Below, in pieces: positions 47,201 through 58,679 of a stretch of DNA of 64,000 bases. Made by a program: the position numbers and the translations under genes. Where the stretch lies: assembly GCA_025738555.1 (NCBI GenBank), contig JAOVFP010000004.1, positions 1,116,001-1,180,000 of the forward strand, read 5' to 3'. Numbering within the stretch: position 1 is the stretch's first letter; each line of letters opens with the position of its first letter. The stretch is from Cyathus striatus (lineage: Eukaryota; Basidiomycota; Agaricomycetes; Agaricales; Nidulariaceae). The notes under the pieces were generated by a model. The model did not search any database, was not told where the DNA came from, and worked only from the letters and a program-made list of their open reading frames with translations.

Positions 47201-49050
47201 TAATACTTATTACACATTTATGGGTCAAGACCCATTACTATACAAATGTTTTAGATGTGCCACAATCTGTATGTTTAGGAAAGTGGACATGATAGGTTTA
47301 CCAACTGTATGAAGAGCATACTCCTGTAATTTAACTGAATATTATCATTTAATTAAGAAGCTTATAATGGTATGGCATTTCTATAATATCACTGTACAAA
47401 ACATGTTTTACATGTATGTTTCCTGGCAAATGTAAATACATTTTTTACTGAAAAATAGCTAGTTCTAGACATAAGCATATGTTATAATGTAGTATTACTA
47501 ATTGCTTGTGGTATTATACTGATCAGGTGTGAAATATATGGGCAGAATACACCAGAAAAACAAAAGGTGCAAGATAGGTAGGACTCAAAGCATAGCAACT
47601 GAATACTGATGATTGCAATGTATATGCATATGTGTAGTGCCATCAGAAGCCTTAGTTACATAAGATCAGTAGAAGCCCCTTCCTTTCTGGGAGTCACTTG
47701 TAAATTACAAGACTGATACATCAGGTTCTTGTTGCAATAACAAGGAAATGATATATCAAATCTATGGTATCACCTGGGTACATGGTTACAACTGATCTTA
47801 GAGTTAACAGTGCAGGTGCATCTGATGATGCTTTCCAAAGTGCTGTGGGTAGTGTTAGTGCATGTTTCAAATATTCTGGGAGGCATGTGGTTTCCTGCAT
47901 GGCTGCATTAATACACAGGAGCAATAGAAGGGTCACACAGGACTATTTGAGAGAGAATGGGAGCAGTGCTAATGACTATGACAGCAATAACAGGTAAGGC
48001 CTAGGTTACAAAAGGAATCTCACACTGAAGTATATTCTGAAGCCTTGTGACTAATCAGACTTGGTACTGGGAACATTTCTAGTAGTACAAGGAGGGTACA
48101 GATATGTTCCATAGTAGTGTGTTCAGGGTTCTACCTTTCTGTATAGTATAGCTATCTAGTACTGGTAATTATACAGGAATCATTGAGCTACCCAAATATA
48201 TTGTTGTCATGTTGAATTCCTTAATTAATATCAGATGTGATACTTTGACTTGCAGTGTAGGACTCAATCTCAGCCCTTGAACTTCTCCCTTGATAGTGTA
48301 CTCAAGCAGAATACTTTAGCTGGTGGCTCAGGACTTGCCCCAATTCTTCAGGTTATGACACTTAGCCACATGTTTCAACTTAGTATTAGAGAGTCAGTTG
48401 AGAGTAGGTTGAGATTCCAGAAATAACAGTCTGATGAGAGTTAGGTGAGAGTCAGGCAAGAGTTAGATGATAAATTTTCACCAAACTCAAATCTCTCTCA
48501 CTCAGGTTTCAAGTGTAATCTGAGACTAGATTGATATCATTTGTTGAATATGCAAGCTGTCAATACATTATTGGTGATCAATGTGACAAGGGCCCTGAGA
48601 TTACATCATGTGACAGCTGTAAAAGAAATGTGTGACATGTGTGACAGTTACTTAGTCACATTTGTCACATTTATATTGTTCTTATTGTGTCATGTAGTGC
48701 TTTGCATCACATCAATCATGAGAAGAATAAGGATTATGTCACATGGTGTAAATAAGGGAATACAGGCTGATATTGTGTGACAATTGTGACAAAGGGACTT
48801 ATCAAGGATGGTCACACAATGTGACAGAATATTATCAAAATGAGTATAATATAATGTGACAATTGTGACATATAAATGGTATCATGTGACTAAACTATTA
48901 GTCCTCTGATATTTTTATTGTAATAGTAAGTAAACACTGATATGTGATCATTGTCATAGTTTTGAGTGAGACTTAGATGAGAGTTAGTTGAGAGTCAGTT
49001 GATAGCAAAACATGTGTGGGAGTAATACATACAGTAAAATAGGTATAATA
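44276..49050. other. CpG-poor, gene-free transposon territory
   Basis: No open frame here has a recognisable domain; the longest (44875-45228, 117 residues) has no support. An LTR-like tract may run from about 44268. A short TA run lies at 46228-46243. TGAGAGT-type boxes at 48390-48480 and 48960-49000 flank the TGTGACA tract. Confidence 0.4.
48575..48880. repeat. TGTGACA-type satellite, short tract
   Basis: TGTGACA and TTGTGACAA boxes recur about ten times in both orientations. The motif is shared with 7570-8560. The tract lies directly outside the KDZ-type element. Confidence 0.65.
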
Positions 49051-49378
49051 CAGTAATTTACACTCCCTCAAGAGGTCTGTACAGATCTGAAAATTCCATG
49101 CAGATCCATACAGATCCATGCAGATACCATACAGAATTTATATAGTGGCTATTTTCATTGTTAGAGGTGATAATTCTGTGCAGATTCCATACATATTCTG
49201 CATGGATTCTGTGTGGATTTATGCAGAATCTGTAAGATCTGTTTAATACCTTAATTTTCCTGTTTCAAATCTCAATGAACACTAAAAAAACCATTAATTC
49301 ATAATCATTTCTATCTATAGTTGGCTAAAATATAAAACTATGTATGTATCTTTTTAAAGAACAATATCTTCAGCTGGA

Positions 49379-50916
49379 AAACTATCATCATCATCATCAT
49401 CATCTACTACATCACCTTGCACTTCAATTTCAGTAGCTTCCTGTCTCTTTCTTTTTTTCCTGCCTTTGTATAACATGTTTGCTATGATAAAATAACATGG
49501 CATGCAGAAACCAATCAAAGTTATGTGGTGAAATTTAAAAAAAAATCAATTCAAAGCCACCAAGCCAAGTATTGAGCTGTTTGTACATTTACAGAATTCA
49601 TATCTTCCTGGGTACTTTCTTATTGTACAAGATCAGGAACTGATTGGTTTTCATCAATTCCTACCACACCAGCAGAGTCAACTTCTGATGACATGTTAGA
49701 TCTGTCTTGATAGGCATGTGTACACTCAGCACAAGTGTGCTTATCAGCAGATTGAATGATTCCATTATCACCAAGTAAAGAATAAGCTTCATGTGTAAGA
49801 TTATCAATTGAAAGACCATTCTCAGCTTCCAAATTTATGTCTCATGCAGAAGCTAAGGCTCTAACAGTTTCTTGAATGAATGCCTGCCAAATATGTCTGA
49901 GTAATGCTTTGTTCATCAGAAAAGCTATTATTCCAAAATTGAGTGTAAGCAGCAGCTGATGCATGAAAGCTATAGATTGCATTGACAGCTGCATTTGAAA
50001 ATATTCTGTCCATCCACAGTGACTGTCCCACTTTAACATACTTTGCAGAATTGGGGTAGTCTCAAGTACTTTTTTTATTAGGAGTTGAAACTTTCTCTCT
50101 ATCAGCTGAGTATTGTGTTTTATATTTATTGCAGATTCCTGTAAGTACTTGAACATTTTTTATTGTTTCAGTACCCTGAATTAAAGTAACTTGAGGGGTA
50201 TCTCTTATACTTGTTGATAAGTGCAATGCTAATGGGGGGCATGTATTTGTTTGACATACAGCAGTTACAGGGCAAATAACAAATAATGGTGAAATATCTT
50301 TATGAGATACAGACTTTAAGATTCCTTTAAATTTGCCAGATGATTCACATGGATTAAGCTTTAGAGTCTTCATTAATTTATCCAAGCTCAGTGCCAAAGT
50401 AGTATCCCCTTGGTCACCAGGTTCACCTTTAAACAATTTGTTACATCTCTCTCCAAGCTGTTCTTGTAAAGATTGAGATAAGGCAACCATCCAAGCAGTC
50501 ATTTATACATTATTCTCCTCAGGATATCTAGGATTGTGTTGCTGTGCATGAAGACTTAATAAATTACAGTTGTGTGTAACTGTAAATAGTATTATTAAGG
50601 CTGTTGATAAGAAGATTTGTAAACTATAATTATTACTGATAAATTTGCTAAAAGTTTTAAATGATATATCAGGAAAGGGCTGCATGTTTGCTGATACTTC
50701 TGGCATCATTATTAAAATAATCCATATGTGCAAATTTATAGTTGTGTTCTTAAAATTCATCCAATCTTTAAATCTCCAAAGTGTTATAAAAATAAGAACA
50801 ATTTCCATTAGAATGAAACATTCAGTTACAAAACTATACATGACTACATGACACATTTTTTTGAAGGAATAAATGCACAAGAATTTGATATATGAAACAG
50901 AATACAAAGATCTCAA
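49379..50916 (-). pseudogene. CxC5-like cysteine cluster protein remnant (KDZ-associated)
   Basis: The readable parts are SFKTFSKFIS, then WMVALSQSLQEQLGERCNKL, a segment with SHKDISPLFVICP, CQTNTCPP and RDTPQVTLIQG, then [13 protein letters not shown] in another frame, and HTCAECTHAYQ followed by VVGIDENQSVPDL. These resemble the CxC5-like cysteine clusters attached to KDZ transposases in agaricomycetes; I recall the family from memory and could not search. One expected cysteine in GICNKYKTQY is lost. A stop separates NNV from MTAW near 50503, and further stops and frame changes follow. At 49379-49490 an acidic aspartate-run tail after KGRKKRKRQEATE looks like a transposase C-terminus, so the catalytic middle is deleted. 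Confidence 0.7.
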
Positions 50917-50970
50917 ATTTTATACTACATTTTAAAGATGAAAAAAAGATTCATTCAAAATAAAATTAAC

Positions 50971-52479
50971 TTACTCTTTAGCTTTCTTCTTAGAAGCCTT
51001 CTTAACTACCTTATCCTTTCCTTTACCTTTACCCTTCTATTTTCCCTTCCCTTTCTCCATTTGCTTGTTCTTTCCCTTATTATTCTTATTCTTATTCTTC
51101 TCCATTCCCTCCTCCTCCTCCTCCTCCTCATCTTCCTCCTTATCTTCTGACTCCTTCTGTTTACTTTTAACTTTTCCCTTTCCCTTCACTTTCTTTCTTA
51201 CTGCTCTGTCTGGATCAAGTGTCCCTCCATTGTTATAAAATGTTTTAAGATCCTCAAATGTATATTTTGGGTCTTTTCATATCCCCATGCTTCTATGTCA
51301 GATGGAGCATTATCTTTTTCCTCCATTCATTCCATTAAAAGAGGATAATTTGATAGCTTTGTAAAAAGCTTTGAGTGATTAGACTGAGAATATGAATAGA
51401 ACAGAAATATATCAATAATTTCCTTCCTCCTTGGTGCTTTGCCTTTCCATTGAGTTATATATATCCAGATACTTGAGAGCCAGTAAGTACTTCTTATATT
51501 GGCCTCTAATTCCATCCTCAAAAGTGCAGTTAAGTTCATCTGCATGGACACCAAGACAGTTAGCAATTACTTGAGACTCAGCAGCAGCTTCTGTTACAAC
51601 AGATGGAGCTATTGATACAGATCAATCACAAGTAGAAGGAGATGCAGAGTGAGACTGAACTGTAATTGGTGTTGACTCTTCTTGACCTGAAGGACAAAAG
51701 AAGACTATTTGTATAGTTGAGTTTGGAGCTGTTAAAATACATAAAAATAACACTTACATATAATACATGTAAAACATAATTTTCTTGCTGAATCCATATA
51801 AATTCCTCATTTTCCTCAATGGCACATTCAAAGTTACCCAAAAGATGCCAATGTGGGCTGTCATTATCAACAGCATAAAACCACTAATTAGAATCAGTAA
51901 TAGAAATCTTAATAAAAGTCATTGAGTTCATGTTTAAAACTTTCAGATCTGTTGGATCTAGCTTTGAAATGTAAAGGTATACAATTCCTTTGACATATTC
52001 TAGATAGGTCAAATGCTTCTCAATTTCCAGAAAGTCAGCACTGTTATAAACATTACCCTGTGCATGATAGCACATAAATCCACCTGAATAGCTAACAGAG
52101 GTGCCATCATTGACAATATTTTGTTCAGCCCTTGTCAACTTAACTGGTGAGCTGGCACTAGCATCTTCAGCAACATGGTGTGTTGCAGATTTACTGAAAA
52201 AGAAATTAAAATGATTAAAATGCGATTTTATAAGTGAATTATTACATACTGTCCTCTTCCCTTCTTTCCCTTCCACTTCTTAGCATTGTTCCCCTCAGGT
52301 TCTTCATCTACAGTACTCTCCTCTTTGCCCTTCTTTTTAGCAGGTTGAGTAGTGGCTTCAGTGGAGGAGACAGTACACTTGCAAGCATTTGAAGGTTCTG
52401 GTGGATTGTCAGTATTGCCACTGATTGTAGTGGCATTAATATTGGTGGATTTGTTCCTAGTAGATATGTGAGGAGGCAT
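50971..52479 (-). pseudogene. Lys-rich companion gene of the KDZ-type element, decayed
   Basis: ATG at 52479 begins MPPHISTRNKST and leads to a basic linker ending KKWKGKKGRGQ. An intron (GTATGT...TTTCAG) joins a globular part with GGFMCYHAQGNVY, HLTYLEYVKGIVYLY, an in-frame TAG near 51883, and WFYAVDNDSPHWHLLGNFE. After a second intron-like gap the end is very basic and acidic by turns (KKVKGKGKVKS, then a glutamate run and KKASKKKAKE). The charge pattern suggests a nuclear protein. I do not recognise the family. It lies upstream of and co-directional with the CxC5-like remnant. Confidence 0.55.
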
Positions 52480-52494
52480 GGTATGTTGTAGTGA

Positions 52495-52720
52495 GTTCTG
52501 AGTTCTTTACACTTAGCCAGGTGTTCCTTATGGATCTATACAGAATCTGTACAGACCCATGTGGATTGTGCAGAATCTGTACTTTTTAAAAATGGCTGGT
52601 CTATCACTATAACAAAGGCAATATTCCATATGGAATCTGTGAAGATTCTGTGCACATTTGTATGGAATTGAAAATTCCTTGCAGAATATGCAGAATTCCA
52701 TAATGAAGACTCTATTGGAA
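52495..52720. repeat. Internal copy of the KDZ-element subterminal repeat
   Basis: Short palindromic units such as TGGATCTATACAGAATCTG and CATATGGAATCTGTGAAG repeat here, as at both ends of the element. It sits directly upstream of the companion gene's ATG, so it may be the right end of a smaller nested element or a promoter region. Confidence 0.6.
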
Positions 52721-52779
52721 TTTGTGCAGAACTTTTCAGTACCTATTAATTATTTACATGAAAATAAAATGTACCTGTC

Positions 52780-52852
52780 ATGGTTTGAACCTTCAACTTA
52801 TTCTATGATTTGTAATCAAACATATGTCACACTTAACCATCTGAACCAGCAC
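52780..52852 (-). other. tRNA-like sequence (decayed tRNA or SINE head)
   Basis: On the minus strand TGGTTCAGATGG fits the pol III A box exactly and GGTTCAAACC is close to a B box, 57 bases downstream. A possible anticodon arm around TTGATTACAAATCA lies between them, with one stem mismatch. No acceptor stem is evident. It is more likely a tRNA-derived fragment than a working tRNA. Confidence 0.25.
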
Positions 52853-52999
52853 ATCTTTCTTAATAGCCCATACAGTAGCTGCCTGTAATGTGACACTTGT
52901 CTGGCTGTTGGTAACTGAGACATACCCAGGTGATACATCACCACTGCTCAGCTCAGTGCCACCTCTCATCTTGTCCCCACCACTACCATCTCATCTCTG

Positions 53000-53720
53000 C
53001 TACCACCACTAGTCACACCTCCTCTCCTCCATCCTCTCCTCCTCATGCCTCCCTGACACCCAAGATCCCTCTCCTCTCTGCATGAAGAAGGCAACAACAC
53101 CATGTTGCCTAGCCCTCCCCTCTGCATCATGACAACAACAATGATGCCATGTCACCCAGTGCCCCCCTCCTCTCCCTCCATGTTGTGACAACAACAACAA
53201 TGCCATGTCCCCAGTGTCCCTCCCCCTCCCCTCCCCCTTGCAACAACAATGATGTGCCATGTCATCAAGCACCCCCTCCCCCCCTCTGTGTCATAGCAAC
53301 AGCAAAGACATAATATCCCCAGTGCACCTCTCCCCCTCCCCCTGCATTGTGACAACAATGATGATGCCACATTACCCAGTGCCCCCTCCTCTCTCCCTCC
53401 ATTTTGTGACAACAACAATGATGTCACATCCCCAGTACCTCTCTCCCTCCCCTCCCCCTTGCAACAACAACACACCATGTCACCAAGTGCCCCCTCCCCT
53501 GCATTGCAGCAACAGTGAAGGCATCATGTCTCCAGCATGTCTCCCTCCCCCCCCCCTTCACAACAATGACAACATGCCACAGCACCCAGTGCCCCCCCCC
53601 TCCCCCTCTGTGTCACATCCCCTGTGCCCCCCCTCTCTCCCCCTCTGTGTCATGACAACAACAACAACACCATGCCCCCAGTGCCCCTCCCCCTCTCCCT
53701 CAATGTCTCCCACTCAGCCC
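53000..53720. repeat. CCCCTCC / ACAACAATGATG minisatellite
   Basis: Roughly 80-120-base units alternate a pyrimidine tract (CCCCCTCCTCTCCCTCC) with GTGACAACAACAATGATGCCA and CCCAGTGCC. Strong strand asymmetry makes long artificial frames on both strands. It lies inside the KDZ-type element. Confidence 0.85.
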
Positions 53721-54699
53721 CAACTCACATGTCCCCATCTCAAGCCCACAATACCCTCAATGCCCACATTGCCCAACCCCACTCACCCCTCCACCCACAC
53801 CTGCCAGCACCAATGCCAACACCCACAAAAAGGATGTGGACAGTACCAGAAGGCCAGAAGAAGGAGGACAGAGGGGAGCACTGCAGGAGTGGCAATAACA
53901 GGCACATAGCAAGGGGAGTGAGGACAAGGAGGATGATGGGATGAGCATTGAGGGTGGTGTGACAGGAGGGATGGTGGCAGGGGGCACATAGCATCCAACA
54001 TCACCATACACCAGCCTTTCTCAATGAATGCCCCCTCCTCCTCCAGACCCCTTCCTCCCTATGTTGTGAAGATGACATTGCTGCCTTCACAGCTGCTGAT
54101 ATTGTGCCACATGTATTATATTAGTATATGTAGTTTATACTATGTATTAGTATAGTTATATTATATATTAGTAACATAATAATAGTGTTTTTTATTCTAA
54201 TCACAAACCTAAGAGTCTTATTAGTAAGAAGGGTAGAAAGACATGGTAGGGGAGTATGAGAATAAATTGAGAATATAAAACTGATTAAATGTCATAAATT
54301 AAAAAATCTGCATGGATTCTGTGCAGACACTACTTAAATTCTGTGCAGATCTGTGCAGAATCTGTATGGAATCTGCACAGAATTTCCAGGTCTGTACAGA
54401 TTCTATATGGATCTGTATGGACCCCTTGGGGGAGTGTAAATTACTGGAGGGGATTAAGATAAGTTGATGTACCCATGGTGAACCATGCTTGGGTGGAGGT
54501 TGAGGTTGCAATTATTATCATATGAATCATGATGGTAGCCTATGTCGGAAAAATCGAAACCAGCTGATATGGTGCTTGCGCTTCTGACAGAGTTATAACT
54601 CCTTATAATATTCTGCAGGTATCCTTATCAGCATGCTTGTCAATGAGTATATGTACTTGTACAAGATATCAATACTTATAATTCATGGTGTTGCTACCT

Positions 54700-55236
54700 A
54701 TTATTACTTATTACACCTTATAACATCTGATAACTCTTTGCGGATAACAATATAACCTCTTATAATTTCTTATAACTCTTCGCTGATAACCATATATACT
54801 GTTATAACTTCTGGTAACTCTTTGTGGATAACAATATAACCTCTTATAATTTCTTATAATTCTTCGCTGATAACCATATATGCTGTTATAACTTCTGGTA
54901 ACTCTTTGCGGATAATGATATAACCTCTTATAATTTCTTATAACTCTTCACCAATAACCATATATGCTGTTATAACATCTGGTAACTCTTTGCAGATAAC
55001 AATATAACCCCTTATAATTTCTTATAGCTCTTTGCCAATAACTATATATGCTGTTATAACTTCTGGTAACTCTTTGCAGATACTGATATAACCTCTTATA
55101 ATTTCTTATAACTCTTCACCGATAACTATATATGCTGTTATAACATCTGGTAACTCTTTGTGGATAACAATATAACCCCTTATAATTTCTTATAGCTCTT
55201 CACCAATAACCATATATGCTGTTACAACTTCTGGTA
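54700..55236 (+). repeat. 84-base minisatellite, about six copies
   Basis: The unit contains TAACTCTTTGCGGATAAC, ATATAACCTCTTATAATTTC and GATAACCATATATGCTGTTA. Copies are spaced about 84 bases apart and differ mainly at CG/TG/CA sites (TTTGCGG, TTTGTGG, TTTGCAG; CTTCGCTG, CTTCACCG). It borders the right end of the KDZ-type element. Confidence 0.9.
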
Positions 55237-55437
55237 AGCCTGTGCAGGGGTTCAGATCAGGGTGCTGATCAGGTCTGAACAATGTGTGGAAACCCTCAGT
55301 GGGCATATCAGGGTTCTGTATGTCATTATAGGCATAATATTCTGCTAGGCAAAATATACAATTTTATTCTGGAATATCGTCACCAGAAGTAGGAAGTAAG
55401 TAAGTACCAGAAACATTAGCAGGTAAATGTGAGTATA

Positions 55438-58400
55438 TCAAGGCAAACAATTTATACGTAGAAACATATCCCCATCAACAGTATCTACAATGTAGTGAAG
55501 AGTGCGAAGTGACTTGTTGTTACCAAAAGCAGGACACATAAGTGCTCCATGAATGATATAATCCATTAGTAGGAATGAAGAATTGGAATCTTCATTGAAT
55601 ATTTGGCAGTTTTTCCACATTGTATTAGGCTTCCATGTATGATCATTGAAAGCATGGACTAACGCCATGTCAATTTCTTTTCTGGATGGCAACTGGCATC
55701 ACAACAGTAAGCGAAGACAAGCTACCAATGTCCTGTTGCTGTCACTATTAACAAGAACACAGTCATACCATTCATGTTCATTAAAAGATGGATTACACTG
55801 CAAGATATCACGGGACTCTGTCCAGTCTTCTACTGATTGATAATTGATGTACAGACATTTGAATGATTTGACCTTTTAAATGAAGAAGCCATGAATTGGA
55901 GCATGTTTGAGCAATATTTTTTTTGCATACTTACATAGATTTGATCCTCATAACATAGATCTTCATCTGGAAAATTGCAGGTAATGAACGATCAAAGTCA
56001 CCCATCAAAGGAAATGAAATCATGATTGGTCACTGCAAATATCTTCTCTACTTCACATGATTCCAACTGATGTCCACTGCGTGATCCAAATATCCAGTGG
56101 ACCTCATTCCCAGCAGGAGACTCTTCTCCATCTTCAGGTTCTGATGGATGCACCATAGTACTTTCATCATATTTATTGATAGCCATATGAATGGCAGCTA
56201 TCACTTCTTGATTTTCATCAATTTTTACCATCTAAGTAGAGGAGTGCATAATAGATTATATTCTGTAATAGACAGTATCACAAATAGACTAACCTGTTTC
56301 TTGACTTTCTTTTTATTTGTCTGCTTATAGGCCTGAGATGCTTCCTGTTGGAACCCCTCTCCAGGACGTGTCGACATATTGTCAGTGGTTCCCTTGTTCT
56401 TTATATCTGAGATTACGTGTGTGATATAATGCTGTTTAAATTCTTCTTGTAAAAAGTTGAAACCTTCTATTATATTTTATACCAGTATAAGTAGAGAGAG
56501 TTGTTAATAATTAAAAGGATGTATGTACTTTACAGTATTTTTCATAATCTTTAATTACTTCTTCTAGATGTTGGAATCATTGTTCTGTCATGCATCTCAG
56601 GCCAATCATAATTCGATAGCATTGGTAAGCTCGAATACAATGTATGAGAGGTGAATTTCAAGGAAATAGTTGCATGATGCAGGGAAGTATGCACTTGCAA
56701 ATAATAAAATTACAAATATTCAATAATATGCGAACAAATCAGTACCATACCTTTAAAATATCATAGAAACTTTGTCCATTGGTGAATGTGACAGTTGAAA
56801 CACAGGGGAAATGTTGCAAGTTACTCCAGTGTGGAAATCTGGACATGCTACATGAAAATATATCAGAAAAATTTGAAGTATTACAAAATCATGAATTGGA
56901 TACTCACTTAGACATTAAATTCCCTAAACCTTTAGTATCCTCCAAAACTTCGAGCACGAGATTCCATAAGTGCTTCCCCCACTTCTCTAGATCATCCGAA
57001 TGCAAAGTGTCATATGAAGATGCAGTGTAAGGATCAGAAAACCGAAAGTCCCATAAGAAATGCTAAGTTTATGAATTTCAAAATTGAAGCTGGCCATTTT
57101 TGTATTAATACTCTTACATTGATATTATGCAGCCCATACCCTTGAAGGATCTTCTCCTTTGTCATCTTTGAGCTTGCTTGAGACACTTTCTGCAGCACAG
57201 AACACATATTCTCAGAAGTACACAATTCAAAAGATTCTGTGATACAATTGAGCTTCATCTTGGGAACAAGGCACCTTGGACATGGAAAATTAGCTTTCAG
57301 ACCCCAGCAGGCACAGAAGTATGAGGCCTCTTTGCCATCCTGAAATTCAATTAAAATGCCAGGATGGAGAATGTGAGCCATATTATCATTGCACATATGA
57401 ACTTCCCCACATTTAGAGCGCTTTTTCAGAGATTGAAAAATTCTAGCAAGAATTTGTTGGTACACCTCACATTTGAACAGAGAAAATTCGACATTTTCAG
57501 CTGCACCACGTGAAGTATGATGTCCTGGATCATCAATCTCCATATTGTAAGTTTTTTGATTATTATAACCTTACTGCTCAGAAACATACCATCATCATAT
57601 AACCTAATAGTATTCCACCACCATTTCCAGATGCATTTTGGATATTTTGTGGAAGCCAAGCTGCTCAAAGGATCATTGGATATACCTTAACATGGTGAGT
57701 AGCAAGTCCTTTATCTAGCCAATAATGAAGTGGAAGGTAACAGTGCAGAAATAGGCTATTATTAGGGAGCAATGTCTAGAATTTATTACTTCAGAAAGTT
57801 GAATGAATTAAGAAGATATATAGTACTAACATCAACTTCCCACCATGTGTCAGCTGTATTTGGTTCATCAATTATATGTTCTTCAATATACTCTGGAGCT
57901 CGAGAACAATAAAATTTGTGGACTGAATTCCAACAACTGACTGATGCAAGTGACTTGTCATGAATTAGATTTAGAATATACTCCCAGGGATCACAGTAAT
58001 AAAACTCAAAATCCTCCTTTTGTCCATGATAGACAGCTGATATCATTTCATGCTTAAACTAATATAGATGTCGGATGAAAATATATTGTTCATATTGTTA
58101 AAAAATACCTGTATGCCATATTCTCTAGCTTTCGCTAGAGAATCACTCATTTCCTTGTAGTTATGAATTGTGAGTTCACTTCCACCCACAGACCAACCAT
58201 TATGAATCCCAGCTAGCTGCACATTGACAAGTTTTTCTGAAAGCAAACCCATCACAGCCATTTCTGTGTACTCAAAATCTGCGCAAGTTCAAAATGGTGC
58301 CCAGGGTCTATCTTCCCCAGGGGGTGCGAAGACTTTTGCATCTGCCAGATATGCAGAACACAATCCTTCACTGGTTGCCATAAGAGAGATTATAGTTGTA

Positions 58401-58628
58401 ATACTATCTTTACTATGAGGATGAGGGATCATTTTGATATAAACATCTGGCAGCTGTGGCCTATTAACCTCACAGGCTACATTATTGGCTGGTTAACATA
58501 ATATTTATTATGAGATTCAAATACCCACCTTCTTCGACAGGCTCCGGTACTCCCATTATGAGGTTATTCTCATCCAAAGTACCAGAAGTCAGAGCTTCAT
58601 TCGTAATTTGAAGCCCATCCTTATCCAT
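55438..58628 (-). pseudogene. Plavaka-type transposase gene, decayed
   Basis: Reading from ATG at 58628 on the minus strand, successive exons show PDVYIKMIPHPHS and DRPWAPF (then a TGA), ADFEYTEMAVMGLLSEKLV, FEFYYCDPWEYILNLIHDK, DTWWEVD, YLPLHYWLDKGLATHHVK (57688-57744), ASGNGGGILLGYM in a shifted frame, FPCPRCLVPKMKL near 57270, and near the end IIHGALMCPAFGNNKS and GDMFLRI. Their order and wording match the Plavaka group of DNA transposases of agaricomycetes (EnSpm/CACTA-like), recalled rather than searched. Short GT-AG introns separate some parts, but in-frame stops and frame changes show it is dead. It starts back-to-back with the gene at 58680. Confidence 0.82.
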
Positions 58629-58679
58629 TTCTATCAGCATATGAAAACTGATAAATACTGAACTCACGTTAATGGAGAC
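58629..58679. promoter_or_regulatory. Divergent intergenic region
   Basis: Only about 51 bases separate the inferred start of the Plavaka gene (minus) from that of its neighbour (plus). If both starts are right, they shared a bidirectional promoter, or their 5' ends overlapped. No TATA box is evident. Confidence 0.3.

Larger units (their letters stand above)
49051..54446 (-). mobile_element. KDZ-type element, internally deleted
   Basis: The left end CAGTAATTTACACTCCC and the right end (its inverse, 54430-54446) bound 5396 bases. About 200 bases next to each end are short imperfect palindromes of the type CAGATTCCATACAGAATCTG. On the minus strand lie a CxC5-like gene remnant, the acidic C-terminus expected of a KDZ transposase, and a Lys-rich companion gene, but the catalytic KDZ domain is missing. 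No target duplication is visible. A further copy of the subterminal repeat at 52495-52720 raises the possibility of a nested, shorter element ending there. Confidence 0.7.

Noticed and set aside
53152..54011. Open frames of 100-216 residues on both strands, Pro/Ser-rich or Cys/Gly-rich
   Set aside because: They follow from the pyrimidine-rich minisatellite; both strands are open at once and no start context or domain is present.
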